From the NCBI GenBank assembly GCA_020056225.1, contig JAGVIE010000033.1, positions 17,522 through 81,521 of the forward strand: 64,000 nucleotides of DNA, read 5' to 3'. The DNA comes from Bacteroidota bacterium. GTDB taxonomy: Bacteria > Bacteroidota > Ignavibacteria > UBA10030 > SZUA-254. Numbering within the stretch: the stretch's first letter is position 1; every line of letters begins with the position of its first letter. Of this stretch, positions 1-9,900 are shown one piece after another. The notes beneath the pieces are model-generated. The model was not told the DNA's origin and ran no database searches. It saw nothing but the letters and a program-made list of their open reading frames with translations. A program made the position numbers and the translations under genes.

Positions 1-2
1 GT

Positions 3-1181
3 GCAGGTATAGTTGTTTTCAATCCGAAGAATAGAGACGATCAGGAACTCACGCATAACGCTCGTGGAGATTACAAAAAAATATCTTCATATTTTCCGGT
101 TGGTGCCGGTGGGCAATTTTCCATAACTGATCGAACGTCGGTAGGTGTAAGCGGTACTTATTTTTTGACTTCGACAAAGTATCTTGACGATATTAAAACC
201 GATTCCCGGGATGCATTTTGGAATGTCACTTTTAATATATTCGCCTATCTTACACCTGATAATCCCGATCTTGACGGTGATGGATTATTAAATGATGAGG
301 AAAAACAAATCGGCACTGATCCTCTTAATCCCGATACCGATGGTGACAAACTTCGAGACGGCGCTGAAGTTCACACTTACAAAACTAATCCACTTAATAA
401 GGATACCGATGGTGATGGTTTGACGGATGGTGAAGAGGTGCTCACCTACCTGACGAATCCTTTGAATAAGGATACAGATGGAGACGGTTTGGAGGATGGT
501 GAAGAGGTTCTCACCTACCTGACGAATCCTTTGAATAAGGATACAGATGGAGACGGCCTTACCGATGGTGATGAAGTTCTCAAGTATAGGACAGATCCTC
601 TGAAAATTGATACAGATGGAGACGGTTTAGGTGATGGTGATGAAGTTTTGAAATACCACACTGACCCGTTGAAAGTCGATACTGATGGAGACGGTTTAAA
701 TGATGGGGATGAAGTGGTAAAATATAAAACTGATCCCCTGAATTCTGACACAGATAACGGTGGGATGCCAGACGGTAAGGAAATACAGTTGGGATTGAAT
801 CCTCTCGATCCATCCGATGACGTCCCGATAATAAAAATAGGTGAACGGATTATTTTGGAAGGTGTCAACTTTGAAACCGCCAAAACCGCATTACTTCCTA
901 CTGCGAAAGATATTTTAGATCAGGTAGCGGCAAGTTTGATTTCAGCTCCCACAGCTCAGGTTGCTATACATGGACATACCGATAACGTGGGCGGCGCAAA
1001 ATATAACATGACGCTTTCAATCGGTCGTGCAGAAGCGGTAAAAGCTTATTTGGTTTCAAAAGGTATTTCGCCCGAAAGAATAACTACTAAAGGATTCGGA
1101 TTCACGAAGCCGATATCAGATAACACATCAGCCGAAGGAAAAGCTAAGAACAGAAGAATAGAGTTTATTCGTGTTAAATAA
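3..1181 (+). CDS. OmpA-family outer-membrane protein with thrombospondin type 3 repeats, 5' end cut by the window
   Basis: The reading frame is open from the left window edge, so the first possible start inside (TTG at 165) is an artefact and the true start lies outside. The first ~75 visible residues alternate polar and hydrophobic residues like the end of a membrane beta-barrel. They are followed by about seven 23-residue repeats of the DTDGDGLxDGEE type (calcium-binding thrombospondin type 3 repeats, roughly 270-800), then an OmpA C-terminal peptidoglycan-binding domain with HGHTDNVG and the NRRIEF ending. Family knowledge: such proteins anchor the outer membrane to peptidoglycan, with the Asp-rich repeats as a rigid calcium-stabilised spacer. 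Several repeats are nearly identical at the DNA level (69-base period, about 397-535), so copy number may vary. Name-level assignment is firm; the barrel is inferred from a short stretch. Confidence 0.85.
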   Translation, partial: AGIVVFNPKNRDDQELTHNARGDYKKISSYFPVGAGGQFSITDRTSVGVSGTYFLTSTKYLDDIKTDSRDAFWNVTFNIFAYLTPDNPDLDGDGLLNDEEKQIGTDPLNPDTDGDKLRDGAEVHTYKTNPLNKDTDGDGLTDGEEVLTYLTNPLNKDTDGDGLEDGEEVLTYLTNPLNKDTDGDGLTDGDEVLKYRTDPLKIDTDGDGLGDGDEVLKYHTDPLKVDTDGDGLNDGDEVVKYKTDPLNSDTDNGGMPDGKEIQLGLNPLDPSDDVPIIKIGERIILEGVNFETAKTALLPTAKDILDQVAASLISAPTAQVAIHGHTDNVGGAKYNMTLSIGRAEAVKAYLVSKGISPERITTKGFGFTKPISDNTSAEGKAKNRRIEFIRVK

Positions 1182-1230
1182 AATTACCAAAGATATCTCC
1201 GAATACTAATCACATTCCTATACAATTCAA

Positions 1231-2412
1231 ATGATTAATGAAGTCGTTATCACAAGTGCATGCCGTACACCGATCGGATCATTCGGTGGAAGTTTGGCTT
1301 CAGTTCCAGCGCCAAGACTTGGGGCTATTGCAATTTCAGAGGCAGTAAAAAGATCCGGTATTAAAAATGAAGATGTCAATGAAGTAATCATGGGCTGCGT
1401 TTTACCCGCGGGAATAGGACAAGCTCCCGCAAGGCAGGCATCGATTTATGCAGGTCTCCCGATTTCTGTTGAGTGCATGACAGTTAATAAAGTCTGCGGC
1501 TCGGGTTTAAAATCCGTCATGCTTGCGGCTCAGGCTATCGCTTTGGGTGATGCGGATGTAATTGTTGCGGGCGGAATGGAAAGTATGTCGAATGTTCCAT
1601 ACATCCTGGAAAAAGCCAGAACAGGTTACCGGATGGGGCATGGGCAGCTCGTTGATGATATGATAAAGGATGGTTTATGGGATGTGTATAATGATTTTCA
1701 TATGGGGAACGCTGGCGAGATTTGCGCGAAGGAATGCGCAATCACGCGCGAAGCTCAAGATGAGTATGCTATACTGAGTTATAAGCGCGCGATTGAAGCG
1801 CAAAAAAATGGTTTGTTCAAAGACGAAATTGTAAAAGTCGAGATTCCACAACGCGGAGCCGATCCGATAATCGTCAGTGAGGATGAAGAACCTAAGAAGG
1901 TTAAGTTCGACAAGATTACTTCACTAAAGCCGGCATTCAAAAGTGATGGAACTATTACTGCAGCGAACGCTTCTAAAATAAACGATGGCGCCGCCGCAGT
2001 GGTTGTAATGTCGGGGGAGAAAGCAAAGCAGTTAGGTATAAAACCTTTAGCCCGCATCGTATCATACGCGTCTTTTGCAAAAAAGCCAGAGTGGTTCACA
2101 ACAGCTCCCGCAGATGTCATTTTAAAAGTTCTAAATAAAGCTAAGCTATCTAAAGAACAAATCGATTTATTCGAAATCAACGAAGCTTTCGCAGTCGTTA
2201 CTCTTGTCGTTAATCAAATAATTGGATTGGATATAAGCAAGGTTAATGTTAACGGTGGCGCGGTTGCTTTAGGCCATCCGATTGGGGCAAGTGGTACGAG
2301 GATATTAGTAACACTATTGCACGCTATGAAACAGCGCAATGTGAAGCGAGGAATGGCGGCACTGTGCATCGGCGGCGGCGAAGCAAGCGGAATGATTCTT
2401 GAACAAATATAG
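1231..2412 (+). CDS. atoB: Acetyl-CoA acetyltransferase (thiolase)
   Basis: A full-length 393-residue thiolase. The nucleophilic Cys89 sits in NKVCGSG, His349 in [14 protein letters not shown] and the second catalytic Cys379 in CIGGGEASG. It condenses two acetyl-CoA to acetoacetyl-CoA, or cleaves 3-ketoacyl-CoA in the reverse direction. It is followed after 11 bases by a 3-hydroxyacyl-CoA dehydrogenase and then an acyl-CoA dehydrogenase, so the three probably form one transcription unit for C4/short-chain acyl-CoA metabolism. The ATG has no obvious Shine-Dalgarno sequence. Whether it works in butyrate formation, beta-oxidation or polyhydroxybutyrate precursor supply cannot be decided from the sequence; no crotonase or electron-transfer flavoprotein gene is nearby. 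Confidence 0.93.
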   Translation: MINEVVITSACRTPIGSFGGSLASVPAPRLGAIAISEAVKRSGIKNEDVNEVIMGCVLPAGIGQAPARQASIYAGLPISVECMTVNKVCGSGLKSVMLAAQAIALGDADVIVAGGMESMSNVPYILEKARTGYRMGHGQLVDDMIKDGLWDVYNDFHMGNAGEICAKECAITREAQDEYAILSYKRAIEAQKNGLFKDEIVKVEIPQRGADPIIVSEDEEPKKVKFDKITSLKPAFKSDGTITAANASKINDGAAAVVVMSGEKAKQLGIKPLARIVSYASFAKKPEWFTTAPADVILKVLNKAKLSKEQIDLFEINEAFAVVTLVVNQIIGLDISKVNVNGGAVALGHPIGASGTRILVTLLHAMKQRNVKRGMAALCIGGGEASGMILEQI

Positions 2413-2423
2413 AAGGGATAAAA

Positions 2424-3284
2424 ATGGATATTCATGATGTAACCGTTGTAGGTAGTGGTACTATGGGAAATGGTATCGCACATGTTTTTGCGCAATACGG
2501 ATTTACTGTAACACTTGCCGATATCAAACAGGAATTCATTGGTCGTGCGATTAAAACTATTACAGCAAATCTCGATCGTCAGGTTAAAAAAGGAACGATC
2601 TCCGATGAATTAAAACAGCAAACGCTGTCCCGGATCAAAACTTCTGTGTCGCTCGAACAAGCTGTAAAGAATTCATCAATAGTTATAGAAGCCGCAACTG
2701 AAGATAAGAATATCAAAAGTCAGATTTTTAAAACGCTTGATTCAAGCGCGCCTCAACATGCGATCTTAGCTTCCAACACGTCGTCTATTTCAATAACAGA
2801 AATAGCCGCGGTAACAAAACGTCCCGAGAAAGTTATCGGGATGCACTTCATGAATCCTGTTCCGCTGATGAAATTGGTCGAGATCATACGAGGATTAGCA
2901 ACATCACAGGAAACATTGCAAACCGTAATTGCTCTCACTCAAAAACTCGAAAAGACTCCTGTGGAGGTGAACGATTATCCCGGATTTATTTCAAATCGGG
3001 TTTTGATGCCGATGATAAACGAAGCAGTTTATTGTGTAATGGAGGGAGTTGCAACGCCCGAAGCGATCGATACCGTGATGAAACTCGGCATGAATCATCC
3101 GATGGGTCCGCTAACACTTGCAGACTTTATAGGGCTGGATGTATGTCTTTCTATTATGAACGTTTTGTTTGAAGGATTTGGAGATCCCAAGTATCGTCCG
3201 TGTCCGTTATTGAAAAAAATGGTAGCGGCGGGACAATTAGGTCGAAAGACCGGCAAAGGATTCTTCGAGTATAATCAAGCATAG
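2424..3284 (+). CDS. hbd: 3-hydroxybutyryl-CoA dehydrogenase
   Basis: A 286-residue single-function enzyme. An N-terminal Rossmann fold ([14 protein letters not shown], residues ~8-21) is followed by the catalytic His141 in GMHFMNPVP and the C-terminal helical dimerisation domain with [16 protein letters not shown]. It oxidises (S)-3-hydroxybutyryl-CoA to acetoacetyl-CoA with NAD(P), or the reverse. The AGAAGGGAT sequence before the ATG is a reasonable ribosome site. It sits between thiolase and acyl-CoA dehydrogenase genes on the same strand. The length matches the clostridial-type Hbd/PaaH family rather than the fused FadB type. Confidence 0.93.
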   Translation: MDIHDVTVVGSGTMGNGIAHVFAQYGFTVTLADIKQEFIGRAIKTITANLDRQVKKGTISDELKQQTLSRIKTSVSLEQAVKNSSIVIEAATEDKNIKSQIFKTLDSSAPQHAILASNTSSISITEIAAVTKRPEKVIGMHFMNPVPLMKLVEIIRGLATSQETLQTVIALTQKLEKTPVEVNDYPGFISNRVLMPMINEAVYCVMEGVATPEAIDTVMKLGMNHPMGPLTLADFIGLDVCLSIMNVLFEGFGDPKYRPCPLLKKMVAAGQLGRKTGKGFFEYNQA

Positions 3285-3323
3285 TATTCCGTAATATTTA
3301 TCAATCAATTACCGGTACCGGAT

Positions 3324-4466
3324 ATGAATTTCGATTTTACAGAAACTCAATTAATGATTCAGGAAACTGCAAGGAAGTTTGCTGAGGACGAACTCGCACC
3401 AACAGCGGCTGAACGGGATGAAAAAGAAGAATTTCCATACGAAGGTGTGAAGAAACTCGGTGAGCTTGGGTTTATGGGGATGATGGTCCCTGAACAGTAT
3501 GGAGGCGCCGGGCTTGACACTATTAGCTACGTCCTTGCGATGGAAGAGATATCGAAGGTCGATGCTTCATGCGGTGTCATCATGTCTGTCAATAATTCAT
3601 TAGTTTGCTACGGCTTGAATGAGTGGGGAACTGAGGAACAAAAACAAAAATTCCTCGTGCCTCTTGCGGCTGGAAAAATGCTCGGAGCCTTCGCGCTATC
3701 GGAACCTGAAGCCGGCAGCGACGCATCGAATCAAAAAACAATTGCAGAGCGTTCAGGTAATGAGTATATCATCAACGGAACAAAGAATTTCATCACGAAC
3801 GGCGCAAACGCCGATGTGATTTTAGTAATAGCGACAACCGATAAAACAAAAGGTTCTCATGGCATAAGTACATTTATAGTCGAGAAAGGATCATCAGGTT
3901 TCTCGATAGCCAAAAAGGAGAAGAAACTTGGAATACGGAGTTCCGATACTGTTTCTCTTTCTTTTCAGGATTGCCGCGTACCGGCGAGTAACAGGATCGG
4001 CGAAGAAGGATTCGGATTCAAATTTGCTATGAAGACACTCGACGGCGGCAGGATTGGAATTGCATCACAGGCACTCGGCATTGCTCAGGCGTCGCTATCG
4101 GCATCTATCCAATACGCAAAGCAACGAAAAGCTTTTGGTAAACCGATTTCAGACTTTCAAGCGATTCAATTTATGATTGCAGATATGGCTACGAAAATTG
4201 ATGCCGCACGGTTAATGACTCTAAAAGCTGCAGCATTGAAGGATACCAATAAACCTTTCGGACAGATGTCGGCAATGGCAAAACTGTATGCCTCTAAAGT
4301 AGCAGTCGATGCAGCGTTAGATGCAATTCAGATCCATGGCGGTTATGGTTATATCAAAGAATATAATGTTGAGCGTTATCTTCGGGATGCAAAGATCACT
4401 GAAATTTATGAGGGTACATCTGAAGTTCAGCGGATTGTAATTTCACGAGGATTATTAAAAGACTAA
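3324..4466 (+). CDS. Acyl-CoA dehydrogenase, short-chain (butyryl-CoA dehydrogenase type)
   Basis: A 380-residue flavoprotein of the acyl-CoA dehydrogenase family. The FAD/substrate signature FALSEPEAGSDA lies near residues 116-127, the QIHGGYGY segment near 335, and the catalytic base Glu363 lies in IYEGTSEVQR. It introduces or removes the alpha-beta double bond of short acyl-CoA and passes electrons to an electron-transfer flavoprotein, which is not encoded here. It is the third gene of the thiolase-Hbd-dehydrogenase cluster and begins 40 bases after hbd. Chain-length specificity is inferred from the neighbours only. Confidence 0.9.
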   Translation: MNFDFTETQLMIQETARKFAEDELAPTAAERDEKEEFPYEGVKKLGELGFMGMMVPEQYGGAGLDTISYVLAMEEISKVDASCGVIMSVNNSLVCYGLNEWGTEEQKQKFLVPLAAGKMLGAFALSEPEAGSDASNQKTIAERSGNEYIINGTKNFITNGANADVILVIATTDKTKGSHGISTFIVEKGSSGFSIAKKEKKLGIRSSDTVSLSFQDCRVPASNRIGEEGFGFKFAMKTLDGGRIGIASQALGIAQASLSASIQYAKQRKAFGKPISDFQAIQFMIADMATKIDAARLMTLKAAALKDTNKPFGQMSAMAKLYASKVAVDAALDAIQIHGGYGYIKEYNVERYLRDAKITEIYEGTSEVQRIVISRGLLKD

Positions 4467-4525
4467 ATAATTCATAAAAGAAATCATACAAAATATTCAA
4501 TTAACATTTTATTGGAGAAAGCTAT

Positions 4526-5059
4526 ATGAAAAATATCTTATTCGCATTGATCGTGTTGATACTCGTGAGTAATTTTGCCTATGCGCAATTTGAAAAAGGA
4601 AATAGTTACCTCGGTCCGAGTGTTGGTTTTTATTTTCATGGATCCACACCCATTCTTGGCGCAAATTATGAGTATGCCTTGAAAACAAACGTTGGGGATG
4701 GAATTCTTGGCATCGGTGGTGTTATGAGGTATTGGAGCTGGAGTGAAGATATCGGCAACGATTGGGGATGGAGTTATAACGATATCATGTTAGGTTTTCA
4801 AGCAAATTATCACTTTGTAGTCGGTGATAAGAAGTTTGATCCTTGGGCTGGAATGATATTGGCTTATGATATTGGATCGGTAAAATATAAAGGACCTTCA
4901 GGTGACCATTGGGCAGAGCCGAGCTGGGGTGGCTTCTTCTTGGGTGTTAATGGAGGTGCACGCTATTGGTTCTCAAATTCAGTTGCTGGGGTTGTAAGGT
5001 TAAACTTAGGTTCGTTGAGCTATTCTGCAATAGATTTTGGAGTTGATTTTACGCTATAG
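4526..5059 (+). CDS. Small outer-membrane beta-barrel protein, function unknown
   Basis: A 177-residue protein with a clear signal peptide (hydrophobic core at residues 5-17, predicted cleavage after NFAYA). The mature part is rich in Gly, Trp and Tyr with alternating hydrophobic residues, as in eight-strand outer-membrane barrels. A GGAG ribosome site lies about 9 bases before the ATG, and a strong terminator follows the stop codon at 5088. It is a separate transcription unit from the acyl-CoA genes or the last gene of that run. No specific family is recognised; it is not obviously paralogous to the next two genes. Confidence 0.75.
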   Translation: MKNILFALIVLILVSNFAYAQFEKGNSYLGPSVGFYFHGSTPILGANYEYALKTNVGDGILGIGGVMRYWSWSEDIGNDWGWSYNDIMLGFQANYHFVVGDKKFDPWAGMILAYDIGSVKYKGPSGDHWAEPSWGGFFLGVNGGARYWFSNSVAGVVRLNLGSLSYSAIDFGVDFTL

Positions 5060-5087
5060 GAAATTGATTTACTTAGATTTTAATTTG

Positions 5088-5127
5088 AAACCCTCAGATT
5101 TTATATAAATTTGAGGGTTTTCTTTTT
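5088..5127 (+). terminator. Intrinsic terminator after the 4526-5059 gene
   Basis: A perfect nine-base stem, AAACCCTCA pairing with TGAGGGTTT, encloses a 15-base AT-rich loop and is followed by a T-rich run (TTCTTTTTT). It lies 29 bases downstream of the stop codon. Confidence 0.8.
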
Positions 5128-5171
5128 TCTTAGGTATACTCACGATGAATACATACATATAAAAACACTTA

Positions 5172-5226
5172 CATCCTAGCGACCTTGATTTATCGTGTTT
5201 TTCGCTAAAAATCAAGACTTAGGATG
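5172..5226. repeat. Imperfect inverted repeat in a gene-free gap
   Basis: The left arm CATCCTAGCGACCTTGATTT and the right arm AAAATCAAGACTTAGGATG pair with a few mismatches to give a hairpin with a roughly 19-base stem. It lies between a terminator and a strong promoter, in a 294-base gap without any gene. It has no T tract, so it is not an obvious terminator; it could be a REP/MITE-like repeat. Confidence 0.5.
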
Positions 5227-5255
5227 TCGACTTCAAGATGAATACTAAAAAGTAC

Positions 5256-5284
5256 TTGACAAATTGTTTTTTTTTTGGTATAAT
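5256..5284 (+). promoter_or_regulatory. Consensus housekeeping promoter, copy 1 of 2
   Basis: TTGACA and TATAAT are separated by exactly 17 bases, and the spacer contains a long T tract. The site lies about 70 bases before the ATG at 5354. The same arrangement with TATTAT occurs at 6109-6137 before the paralogous gene. Confidence 0.75.
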
Positions 5285-5353
5285 TTACCCGATTAAAGTA
5301 ATAGATAAATATTCTATAATTCACAAAATATCAAAACAATTTCAAGAGGTCTT

Positions 5354-5998
5354 ATGAAAAGACAATTAATATTTTGCGTTATCGTTGCATTAACATTGTT
5401 TGTATCCCAAGTGACACTTGCGCAAGACAATCCAATTAATCTTGGCGCACGACTCGGGTTGAACTTTGGAGATGCTTCATTTGACCCAGATTTACCTTCT
5501 GGCGTTACAACAAGTATGAGAACAGGTTTTGCTTTTGGCGCATATGGTGAAATTGGAGTTGCCGAAAACTTTTTTATAGCAGGTGAATTTCTATACTTGC
5601 AAAGTGGATTGGTAAGTAAAGAGGATGCTGAAGAAGCAACATGGAAAGTGGATTATTTCGCAATTCCCATTTCCGCAAAATACAAATTTGCAATTGAAAA
5701 TAGCACTATAAAACCGTATGTTTTCGCGGGCCCTACACTCGGCTTCAATCTTAGTGCTAAAGTATCAGATGGGACCGAAGTTGATATTAAGGATAATATC
5801 GAATCGATAAATTTTGCTCTACATTTTGGTGCAGGTGCTGAGTTTGAAGTAACTCCTGGTACTAATCTATTTTTCGATGCTAGTTATGGACTAGGATTGA
5901 GCGACATTTATAAAGAATCCGAAGGAGTGACCGATAATCAGAAAATAAATTCTCGGGATATTGGTATTAAAGCTGGTGTGAGCTTTAAGATTAACTAA
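5354..5998 (+). CDS. Outer-membrane beta-barrel protein (porin-family OMP), copy 1 of a tandem pair
   Basis: A 214-residue protein with a signal peptide (cleavage expected after TLAQ or TLA, residue ~23) and an OmpX/PagP-like beta-barrel pattern: alternating residues, many Gly and aromatic strand ends, and GLRLGLN-like early strands. It is the outer-membrane beta-barrel type common in Bacteroidota. Its signal peptide is nearly identical to that of the next gene and the bodies are clearly homologous. An AGAGGT ribosome site precedes the ATG. The unit has its own consensus promoter and its own terminator at 6021. Function is unknown. Confidence 0.78.
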   Translation: MKRQLIFCVIVALTLFVSQVTLAQDNPINLGARLGLNFGDASFDPDLPSGVTTSMRTGFAFGAYGEIGVAENFFIAGEFLYLQSGLVSKEDAEEATWKVDYFAIPISAKYKFAIENSTIKPYVFAGPTLGFNLSAKVSDGTEVDIKDNIESINFALHFGAGAEFEVTPGTNLFFDASYGLGLSDIYKESEGVTDNQKINSRDIGIKAGVSFKIN

Positions 5999-6020
5999 GT
6001 AGCAATAATAATATTGGTTA

Positions 6021-6049
6021 AAAAGGAAGCCCGTTGGGCTTCCTTTTTT
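6021..6049 (+). terminator. Intrinsic terminator, copy 1
   Basis: A twelve-base perfect stem, AAAAGGAAGCCC pairing with GGGCTTCCTTTT, has a three-base loop (GTT) and a T run. A near-identical copy lies at 6883 after the paralogous gene. Confidence 0.9.
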
Positions 6050-6108
6050 ATTTTAAGGAATGATTGTTTATTTTTCCAATCATCTTAACGAAAATCAAAA
6101 TAAAGTAC

Positions 6109-6137
6109 TTGACAAATTACTTTTTTTTTGGTATTAT
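6109..6137 (+). promoter_or_regulatory. Consensus-like promoter, copy 2 of 2
   Basis: TTGACA and TATTAT are separated by 17 bases with a T-tract spacer, as in the 5256 copy. The flanking leader from about 6103 to the ATG at 6207 is almost identical to the leader of the first copy, so promoter and 5' leader were duplicated with the gene. Confidence 0.72.
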
Positions 6138-6206
6138 TTACCCGATTAAAGTCATAGAATAATATTCTATAATTCACAAAATATCAAAACAATTTCGAGA
6201 GGTCTT

Positions 6207-6860
6207 ATGAAAAAACAATTAATATTTTGCGTTATCGTTGCATTAACATTGTTTGTATCTCAAGTGACACTTGCGCAAGACAATCCAATTAATCTCGGCG
6301 CACGACTCGGATTGAATTTGGGAGATGTATCGTTTGATCCGGATTTACCATCTGAGGTTACAAGCAGTATGCGAACCGGTTTTGCTTTTGGCGCATATGG
6401 GGAGATCGGGGTCGCCGAAAACCTTTTTATTACTGGTGAATTTTTATATTTACAATCGGGAACTGTACTTAAAGAGGGGAGTGAGGAAATAACATTTAAA
6501 GCTGATTATTTGTCAATTCCCATTTCTGCAAAGTACAAATTTGCAATCGAAAATAGCACAGTAAAACCATTTGTTTTTGGCGGACCTACCATTGGCTTTA
6601 ATGCTAAAGCTGAATATGAAAGTGGTTCAAGCACAGAGGATGTTGGCAAAAATACAGAATCGATAAATTTTGGTATACATTTTGGAGCAGGCGTTGAGTT
6701 TGAAGTATCTCCTGGAACTAATTTATTTTTCGATGCTGGTTATGGACTAGGATTGAGTAATGGTTATAAACATACTGATGATTCGATATTTGGTTCGAAT
6801 CAGAAAATATACTCCCGAGATATTGGTATTAAAGCTGGTGTAATCTTTAAGATTAACTAA
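6207..6860 (+). CDS. Outer-membrane beta-barrel protein (porin-family OMP), copy 2 of a tandem pair
   Basis: A 217-residue paralogue of the 5354-5998 gene. The first ~35 residues are almost identical, including the signal peptide, and divergence is concentrated in predicted loop segments such as the Ser/Glu-rich stretch near residues 150-160, which suggests changing surface loops. It has its own copies of promoter, leader, AGAGGT ribosome site and terminator. Function is unknown, as for copy 1. Confidence 0.78.
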   Translation: MKKQLIFCVIVALTLFVSQVTLAQDNPINLGARLGLNLGDVSFDPDLPSEVTSSMRTGFAFGAYGEIGVAENLFITGEFLYLQSGTVLKEGSEEITFKADYLSIPISAKYKFAIENSTVKPFVFGGPTIGFNAKAEYESGSSTEDVGKNTESINFGIHFGAGVEFEVSPGTNLFFDAGYGLGLSNGYKHTDDSIFGSNQKIYSRDIGIKAGVIFKIN

Positions 6861-6882
6861 ACATCAATAATACTATTGGTTC

Positions 6883-6912
6883 AAAAGGAAGCCCGCTGGG
6901 CTTCCTTTTTTT
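6883..6912 (+). terminator. Intrinsic terminator, copy 2
   Basis: The stem AAAAGGAAGCCC pairs with GGGCTTCCTTTT around the loop GCT and is followed by a T run. It duplicates the terminator at 6021 with one loop change. Confidence 0.9.
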
Positions 6913-6980
6913 GTTGATAGCAAGCTGAAATATTTGTACATTTCAATGGAATTTTCAATCAACCAGTTTTTTTTATCGGA

Positions 6981-9900
6981 ATGCCACTACATCATTACTC
7001 AACAGGTTTACCAAAACTCGATCATTTTATAGGAGAATTGCAACCCGGCGATTCTCTTCTGTTGTTTGTTCCCCGATTGCATCATAGCACGGCGGTTATT
7101 GAGCAGGCAATTAATCATGCCATCATATCTAAAACTCCTATAGTCTATCTTTCGGTTGATGATTCGCATCTGGAATCGCTAAGTAATGCTCAAAAATTAA
7201 AGTATAGAAAATTCACAGAAAAAGATGGAAATCCTATTTCACTGCTTCGAAGCGTTAAACGCTATGCTTCCGCGAATGTAAAGAACTCATACGTCATAAT
7301 CGATGATCTTACGAAATGGATAGGAATTCTTGGAAATCAGGCAAGGGTTGCCGAATTATTCTCGTTTTTAGTCGCTTCAGTTCAGAAAGGGAAATGTTTT
7401 CTAATTGCTTCCGCCTTACGTTCTGTTTTTGGGAAATCAACACTCATAATGCTTAAAGACGAAGCAACGATCTGCCTGGATTTAATCATTCATCAAAATC
7501 AGACCTACTGCATACCGCTGACATCAAAAGGTAAATTTATTCTTCAGGGTATTCTGCCATTCCGGTTCGAATTAGATCAACTTGCCAAACCACTTTCAAA
7601 GGTTTCAGAATCTTCAGTATCATCTTTACCGGAATTATCCGAAAAAGAATCTAAACAGATTGAGTCCCTCTTAGCATCTTTCGATGATAAGTACGAAAAG
7701 ATGTTCCAAGGTGCCGGTGAAGCCATGATGATATTTGATATCGCAGGAGATTATCGTGAACTAAATAATGCGGCTGCGGTTTTGCTTGGTTATTCTGCCG
7801 ATGAACTTAAGATGATAAGTCCCGTGACAATTATTTCGCCGAATCAACGCTTTAAGTTCTTCCGATTCATCAGTGAATTGAAGAGGCGAAAAAGAGGTTC
7901 GATTGTTCTCGATATCAAGACGAAAGATCGTAAATCTATCGCAATTGAATTTCGTGCATCGAATATTGGGGGCGGATTTTATTTCGGAACCATGAAAGAT
8001 GTGTCAGAAACAAAAAGATCAGAGAAGATACAACGACAGAAGGAAGCCGAATACAAGTTGCTTCTTGAGACTATACCGCAAAATATTGCAGTAATTCACG
8101 AGAACAACATATTGTTTGTAAATCCAGCATTCATTAGGTCGTTCGGTTATGAAGCGGGTTACGATTTAAGCAAGATAAAGCCCAAACAGTTATTCACACA
8201 GGAGTCGTATCGGCGGTATCAGAAATTTATTAAGGAGAAATCAACCGGCGCTGAATTAACTATCATCGAGCTTCGATGTGTGCGCAAAGATGGAACTGAA
8301 TTTGAAACTCAGGTTACGATTTCGGCAATACCATATCGCGGCAAAACTTGTCTGCAGGTTACGATCATGGATATTACAGCAACAAAAATCATGATCGACA
8401 GATTGACATCTTCTGAGAAGCAATTTAAAATGCTGATAGATAATGCTGTCAGTCCGGTTTCGCTGATTCGGGATGGAGTATTCGTTTATGTGAATCGAGC
8501 TTTAAGTGAGATGTTCGGTTATGAGTCGAATGAAAAAATTCTTAATAAAGAAATTACCGCGACTGTTGCAGAGGAAGATCGTGAACGCATCTCAGAATCG
8601 CTGAAGAAACATGTATCGAAAGGGTCCAAACAAACTGTAATCAATTACGACGGTATTAGATCTGACGGAAAAGATCTCTTCTGTGAATTAGTTATACTAA
8701 CGGCAGATGGAAATAAGAGCGGGGAATTATTGGGTTTCTTCCGGGACAAAACAGAGGATCGCAGGCTAACCGGAGAATTGCAACAGCGGTATGATGAAAT
8801 GAAACTACTCGAGATAGTCATGCCGGTATTCTCAGGAACATTCGATGTCCATAAACTACTCAGCACGGTTCTTAATAAATTAACCGATACATTATCGTGG
8901 GGAATCGGAGGAATATATCTCGCGGATGAAAAGACAAAAGAGTTGCAACTTAAGAATCAGAAAAATTATCCCGATGTATTGAATAAAAAATTATCTTCAT
9001 TAAGTCACGAAGAAGGTATCGGAGGTTTCATCTCGAAAACTCTGTCTCCTCAACATTTTAGAATAGAAAAATTTCCAAGTTACCTTCCGTTCAGATCGCT
9101 CTTCAAAGAAGCGGGTATTACGCAAGTCGGTTTCATTCCTTTAGTCTCGCACGAAAAATTGGTTGGCATCATACTTCTCGCTACCAAACATAGCGATGCG
9201 AAAGTAAAATATTCGCACGAATTATTTGCGATCATCGGTGAGAATTTAGGTAATGCCGTAACAAATGCTAAAGCGTTCCGCCAGATTGCCGAATCTGAAA
9301 ATAATAAGCGTGCATTAATCGAAACAAGTCCGGTTATATTGTATCAGTCAACGCCGGCAGGCGCATTCATATCTGTTAATTCATCTATCGAGAAAATAGT
9401 CGGTTACTCGTCGAAAGATTTTTTAAAAAACGGCAGTCTGTGGCTGAAACTCATCCACCCGGATGACAAAAAAATATTTTTAGAGAGAATAGCCAATCTT
9501 CAACAGCATTCCCTTCAAACTACTGATGAATACCGTTGCCTGCCAAAGGGAAAAGCATCGTACCGATGGGTGCGTGATTCCTTAACTTCGTTGAAAGATC
9601 AGGAGGGCACGGTTCAGTCCGTCCTGGGTACAATAATCGATATAACGGATGAGAAATTACTGCTTGATTCTCTTCAATCGGAAAATGTGTTTAAAACCAA
9701 TCTTCTCTCCAGTATAAATGAAGGTATCGTCGTATTCGATCGTAATATGAGATGTTTGAAATGGAATTCTACGATGGAAACGATTACGGGAATGTCGGTG
9801 GAGAATGCTGTAGGGAAAACTGCATCCGAAGTTTTGCCGTTTTATGCGGAACACAACATGGATAATCTGTTGAGGCACGCCTTAGATGGCAAGATGGTAA

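Noticed and set aside
165..167. TTG as start of the OmpA-like gene
   Set aside because: The frame is open to the window edge and the upstream residues look like continuous barrel sequence.
515..883. Minus-strand frames over the calcium-binding repeats
   Set aside because: They are antisense shadows of a 69-base repeat whose period is a multiple of three, which keeps other frames open.
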